A DNA stretch of 64,000 nucleotides from Ignelater luminosus (lineage: Eukaryota > Arthropoda > Insecta > Coleoptera > Elateridae): the NCBI GenBank assembly GCA_011009095.1, contig VTPC01000874.1, positions 389,094 through 453,093 of the forward strand, given 5' to 3'. The notes beneath the pieces were generated by a model that saw only the letters and a program-made list of their open reading frames with translations, was not told where the DNA came from and did no database searches. The translations under genes were made by a program, and so were the position numbers. Shown here in pieces: positions 60,365 to 64,000 of the stretch (positions are counted from its first letter, which is position 1; the number at the start of each line of letters is the position of its first letter).

Positions 60365-61570
60365 TCTTGCTTGTGTCATATGCGACATTCCGGCCTCGAG
60401 TGCGAAGCGAGGCAGTCGACCCGGTCTGCAGCGAGAGCGTGACGCATCGGTGACGAAGAGTACGGGCTCAACCACAAACGCGGTAGTTGGGGAGCTACCG
60501 CCAACCCACCCTCCAGAGCCTGTGTTTGGGGGGCACAGGCCTGGCCCACTTCCACCACCAACGGGGCGACTTGAGGTCGCATCGCTGCATCAACCCAACC
60601 GACCGTCGGTCTCCAGGAATTGAGGGGGCTTGAAGACCGCGACCGCCACACACCCAACCATACCCAAGATGCAGTAGATGGATCAACGGCCGCTCCACCA
60701 CCAACCGGCGTCTGCGTAGGGGTGCGCAGGCCCGGCCATCACCACCACTCATCACAGCCTCATCCGATCGGCCCGGGTAGCTACCGGGCCGTGATTACCA
60801 AATTCCTTTCCCACCCAAACCCTCGAGCCCGGGGCTCCTCGAGGTACCTACTCCACTACGCCCGGAAATTCTTCGCCATCCGTCATGCTTCCCGCCAAAT
60901 CCGTTCCCTCCAACAACTTCCCGCCAAATCATTCCCGCCTAACAATTCCCGCCTAATAATTCCCGCCAATAATCACCACACCCATTCCAACCACCACACT
61001 GTTCTCACTGGGTTTTCCGTGTTTTCCCCAGTGGTTAAGGCAAATGCCGGAACAGTTTTGCACTTCCACGGCACACTACATACACCTAGACACACACACC
61101 ACTACTCTAACACATACACACTCTCACACTTCTCACCACACAATTCCAACACCGTTCTGAAAAGAACCGTCGCGTCGAACTCCTCGTCGTCTCTGGGTGA
61201 CGGCTCGCTGGCCGTCCTTGGGCATCACCACCGACGGGGATTATGGAGGACCTGCTTCCGGCCTGCACCACCATCGCCACCAGACCATCATCACCGTGGA
61301 CGGCGGGCGTGCGGACTGCTTGGTACCCGACATGGCGTGCACGACAGGAGTTATCCTTTTTTTTCCAATTCACCAGCCATAGAGAAATTAAGTTTTCTAA
61401 ATGGCAGCCACCTACGGTGGCATTTATTCATTGATCCTGCCTCCTGTGTCATATGTGTTATACAAGATGAGTCTGCGCCAATGCGTCATAGGTCGCAGGT
61501 ATCTTTGTGTTTGTGTGGCTTGTGTTATATCGACGGTGTTCACGTTGTGAAATTTGCTTTTGAATAAGTA
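60365..61570 (+). other. GC-rich core of the 3.7-kb transposon
   Basis: About 1.2 kb of clearly elevated G+C with abrupt edges. It contains hairpins (ggcctcgagtgcgaagcgag near 60392; gcccgggtagctaccgggc near 60772), CAC-rich runs, and a cluster of TTCCCGCC motifs (about 60890-60970). A 315-codon open frame (60620-61567) crosses it, rich in His, Pro, Ser and Arg, with no domain; high GC alone makes long stop-free frames likely, so I do not call it a gene. A promoter or leader role for the gene at 61668 fits its position. Confidence 0.5.
60888..60972 (+). promoter_or_regulatory. Cluster of five TTCCCGCC (E2F-like) motifs
   Basis: TTCCCGCC occurs five times within about 85 bp (near 60890, 60919, 60934, 60948, 60960), three of them inside a recurring aattcccgcc unit of about 13-16 bp, and followed by A-rich bases as in E2F/DP sites (TTTSSCGC). 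It lies about 700 bp upstream of the ATG at 61668. Whether any factor binds is unknown; it may be a plain tandem repeat. Confidence 0.45.
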
Positions 61571-61667
61571 AATTTAGGTAAGTATTATAGTTTCATGCAA
61601 TAAGAACTAGTTAGTATAAAGGATATCCTGAAAGCAAGTAATACAATAATATACTATTATATTAAAA

Positions 61668-63080
61668 ATGGCTGGCCGAGATGTTTCCACGAAACGAAGT
61701 TCAGTAGGTAGTTACGTGTTTATATCAACAATCCGATTCAGCGTCCCGAAGATCATATTACTATTACCGGGACTTTTATTGAATTTTACATTTGTACTGA
61801 ACAAAGAATAAGGAAATTGTTATAAACCGTATAGAATTTTTAAGACTTGCATAAGGTTATTGCCATCAAGTTCGGGGATTCCCCGAAATTATTAATACAC
61901 AGATGTACCAAAATGTACGTTGGGAAAATTCGTAAAGCTGCATTCATATTACATCAGACTTATCGCTAGGATTTTGTAGGTACTGTTTTAATATTAACTG
62001 ATATTAAAATTTAAAATATTTAAAAGTATAATAGTACGGTGTATACACAATAATGATATTCTATTATATAATTGTATTCGGTGCACTAGTTTTCATTTTA
62101 TTTATTCTTGGGATGTTAGAAAAATTTCAGAGCTTTTGGTAACCAATTAATAATAATACTATCAACAGAGATTTTTAATACCCTAATCAAAGGTAATATA
62201 ATGTATTTTTACAGTAAGCACAAAGGCTGTGGAAGATAATTGTTCTCAATCACTTTTAAATGGAAAATCCTATCTTCCAAAGATAAAAATAATAAGAAAT
62301 AGCACCAGAGAAGAAAATGCAAGGAAGTTTCACAAAGTTTACTCAGAGAGAAGCGAAAAATTACCCAAAACAATTTGAAAAATACATCTGGTAAGCAATC
62401 ATTTTAGCATAAAATACTATTCTCTAATAGAAAAATGTATAGGTGCAGCATCTCTTGCCTTCAGTATAGTTGTAGTTTAGAAGCAGGATGATCTCAGTTG
62501 ACATCAACACCAATAACGTCATATTTAGTAGCTGCGTCTGCTGACAATCAATTATCAGCTACCTATACTCCTTGTGAAACAGAGTTGAACATAAATGCTG
62601 GTAAACTTGATTTTGTAGAGAAAAAAGGAAACTTTAATACAGTTTTTTGGTTTTTAGTTTTGGAAAAAGTGCTTTCTACTTTAGCACATTTAAAGCAACA
62701 GAATAATCAGATTCTGAGCATTCTTCATAACCATCCTGTCTCTAGAAATTCAACAATTCAAATTCCAGAGATTCCCTTAAGTCTGCCAGCATCAAATCAA
62801 CAGGAGCTGCAAAATATTGAAGAATACTTGCAGAAACCTGAACATTAATTGAATTTGTAAGTTATTTCTTATTGCATGTTATTGTATGCATTTCTTTTGT
62901 ATTTGTTTTAGAGCTTATATTTATCTATACTGGATGGAAGAGACCTAACATCAAGAGTAAATAATACCCTGAAACATGTTTTAACTGATACACTTGCCAA
63001 TAAAATGAAGAATGAATTGCAGTACTACACTAATGAAGAGTCGCAATTTTTTTGTGCTTGTATACTTTCGTTTTGCAAGT
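61668..63080 (+). pseudogene. Decayed DUF4806-type transposon gene
   Basis: Likely exons are 61668-61707 (starting MAGRDVSTKRSSV), 62215-62390, 62498-62856 and 62912 to about 63080; splice phases agree for the first three. The third exon runs from LTSTPITSYLVAASADNQ to LPASNQQELQNIEEYLQKPE, and the last continues SLYLSILDGRDLTSRVNNTL then KHVLTDTLANKM. Helical LPxxxxxELxxLExxL followed by LSxLxGRDxxxxVxxxLxxxLTDxLA is the pattern of DUF4806, a domain of unknown function abundant in insect transposon-associated proteins. An in-frame TGA lies at 62376-62378 and a one-base shift near 62845, so it is broken. It sits wholly inside the inverted-repeat element and shares its orientation. Confidence 0.6.
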
Positions 63081-63596
63081 GAGTGTATATAGATGTATTA
63101 TAATATGTAAGTGTTTTTATACTTGTAAGAGTATGAACCAAAAATGTTATTTCCAAGATTGATCTTGTAAAATAATGAATATTAGTCATAACAGATTAAT
63201 TCTTTAGAATTATTAACCATCAATAGAACCAAAACCTGGTTAAAACTAGATCTTTCCTGTGAATATTCGATATTATAAACAAATTATATAGATAAATCAA
63301 TAAAAAAGCATTTGATAAAAAAAAATATAGATTTAAGATTTGTCAAACTCAAAATAACTTGAAATTCAAACTGACAGTCAGTTTATTTATTACATTCAAG
63401 GGACGTCTTTGTGGCTTTTTAACTGACGTCAAGGTGGCGTTATGGTGTGACGTCAAAACGACGTTGTGATATGACGCCACCGGGCTGTGACTTATGTATG
63501 TAATATTTACGTTTACAACACGTCATTTTAATGGGAAGATTGACGTTATGAATGACCAAACACTTACGTCGGTATGACGTGTCTCTGCTATGTGGG

Positions 63597-64000
63597 ATGA
63601 TAAAAAATAAAACATATAAAATTTATTTTTACTTTTTAAGTTGTCAATAAAATGAGGATGAAATCTGTTAGATTTCTATGGCTTGCCCTATTGTTTTATA
63701 ATTTAAAACGAATAATACACGTACACTTTCACTTCTCACCTTCACAAGATTGAGGTTATTAGAATTTAAACTTTAGAAAAAAGTAATTATTAATGCCTTG
63801 TTGTTGCACATTAAAGCGTTTTCAGAAACTTAACTAATATTTATGATCTGATCATACAAATTACATGATACAGTTATTTGACTTAACTCGATTTATTAAA
63901 AACTGTTGGGCGACCACTACGAAATCGATTTTACATCAATTTATAAACAATAATTGTAAGTGATTATGATGACTGCGAGGAAATAGGAAATACACTGGTT
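63597..64000. repeat. AT-rich flank with dispersed repeat
   Basis: About 63745-63910 is a diverged relative of the block at 49975-50215. Nothing else recognised before the window ends. Confidence 0.45.

Larger units (their letters stand above)
59877..63596 (+). mobile_element. 3.7-kb inverted-repeat transposon with GC-rich core and DUF4806-type gene relic
   Basis: The ends CCCACATAGCAGACACACGT and (inverse of the right end) CCCACATAGCAGAGACACGT form terminal repeats of about 30 bp with AT on both sides (59875-59876 and 63597-63598). Subterminal regions on both sides (about 59900-60035 and 63400-63580) are dense in GACGT/TGACGT motifs in both orientations, as expected of transposase-binding sites. 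Inside are a GC-rich core (60365-61570) and exons of a decayed gene (61668 to about 63080). A 2-bp AT duplication would suit ISL2EU-like members of the PIF/Harbinger group, but no transposase or YqaJ nuclease is visible, so the superfamily is open. The copy is probably immobile without help. Confidence 0.75.

Noticed and set aside
60620-61567. 315-codon frame rich in His, Pro and Ser
   Set aside because: It lies in GC-rich DNA where stops are rare, has low-complexity composition and no domain, and overlaps open frames on other frames and the opposite strand. Kept only as part of the GC-rich core.
1-64000. CRISPR arrays, rRNA genes, bacterial operons
   Set aside because: No regularly spaced identical repeats with unique spacers, no rRNA-like sequence and no ribosome-binding-site-led gene clusters; the window is eukaryotic nuclear DNA.

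Overview
This is AT-rich (roughly 70% A+T) arthropod nuclear DNA, most likely from an insect and possibly a beetle; the order is an inference. The evidence is four conserved, intron-containing genes whose best matches by eye are animal proteins (LARP6/Achilles, PABPN1/Pabp2, SGF29, FAF1/Caspar), spaced by introns and intergenic DNA packed with DNA-transposon MITEs and broken insect-type retroelements (Jockey/I-like LINEs, an EEP-endonuclease LINE, a Ty3/gypsy relic, mariner-like relics). No bacterial-type operon, CRISPR array, rRNA gene or intact tRNA gene was seen.

Layout. 1-8.2 kb: repeats, with an 8-bp-TSD hAT-type MITE (1243-1604), a mariner-like transposon with long inverted repeats and a frameshifted transposase (2788-4699), and a LINE ORF1 relic with zinc knuckles on the minus strand (5380-7130). 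8.2-15.9 kb: LARP6 on plus, two coding exons split by a 5.9-kb intron that holds three MITEs and a GC-richer island. 16-33 kb: gene-poor, with a PIN-like transposon-type protein relic (23.3-24.4), an EEP endonuclease relic (24.6-25.7), a foldback element (28.36-29.21), a Jockey-type reverse transcriptase relic (29.2-30.4) and an inverted pair of short repeats (31.5/31.9). 33.5-34.4 kb: PABPN1/Pabp2 on plus, four exons. 35.5-38 kb: a pile-up of a mariner 3' end, a gypsy pol relic, a LINE RT relic and a GC-rich island. 39.65-44.6 kb: SGF29 on minus, five exons; its first intron contains a degenerate collagen-like repeat and, on the opposite strand, a small gene for a probable secreted protein (43011-43709). 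45.35-56.07 kb: FAF1/Caspar on plus, twelve exons, divergent from SGF29, with a GC-AG intron and several MITEs in its introns. 58-63.6 kb: two MITEs followed by a 3.7-kb inverted-repeat transposon (59877-63596) that carries a GC-rich core, subterminal TGACGT motif clusters and the decayed exons of a DUF4806-type protein.

The host genes are housekeeping regulators and need not act in one pathway: LARP6 binds mRNA, PABPN1 controls poly(A) tail length, SGF29 reads H3K4 methylation for SAGA/ATAC, and FAF1 links ubiquitin to p97/VCP and damps immune NF-kB signalling in flies. Joining the exons inferred by eye gives proteins of about 474, 226, 291 and 667 residues. The last three are close to the remembered lengths of the known orthologues, and all joins keep the frame, which supports the gene models. 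The least ordinary items are the 59.9-63.6 kb transposon with its motif clusters, the GC-AG intron in FAF1, the nested secreted-protein gene, and the long foldback at 28.4-29.2 kb.
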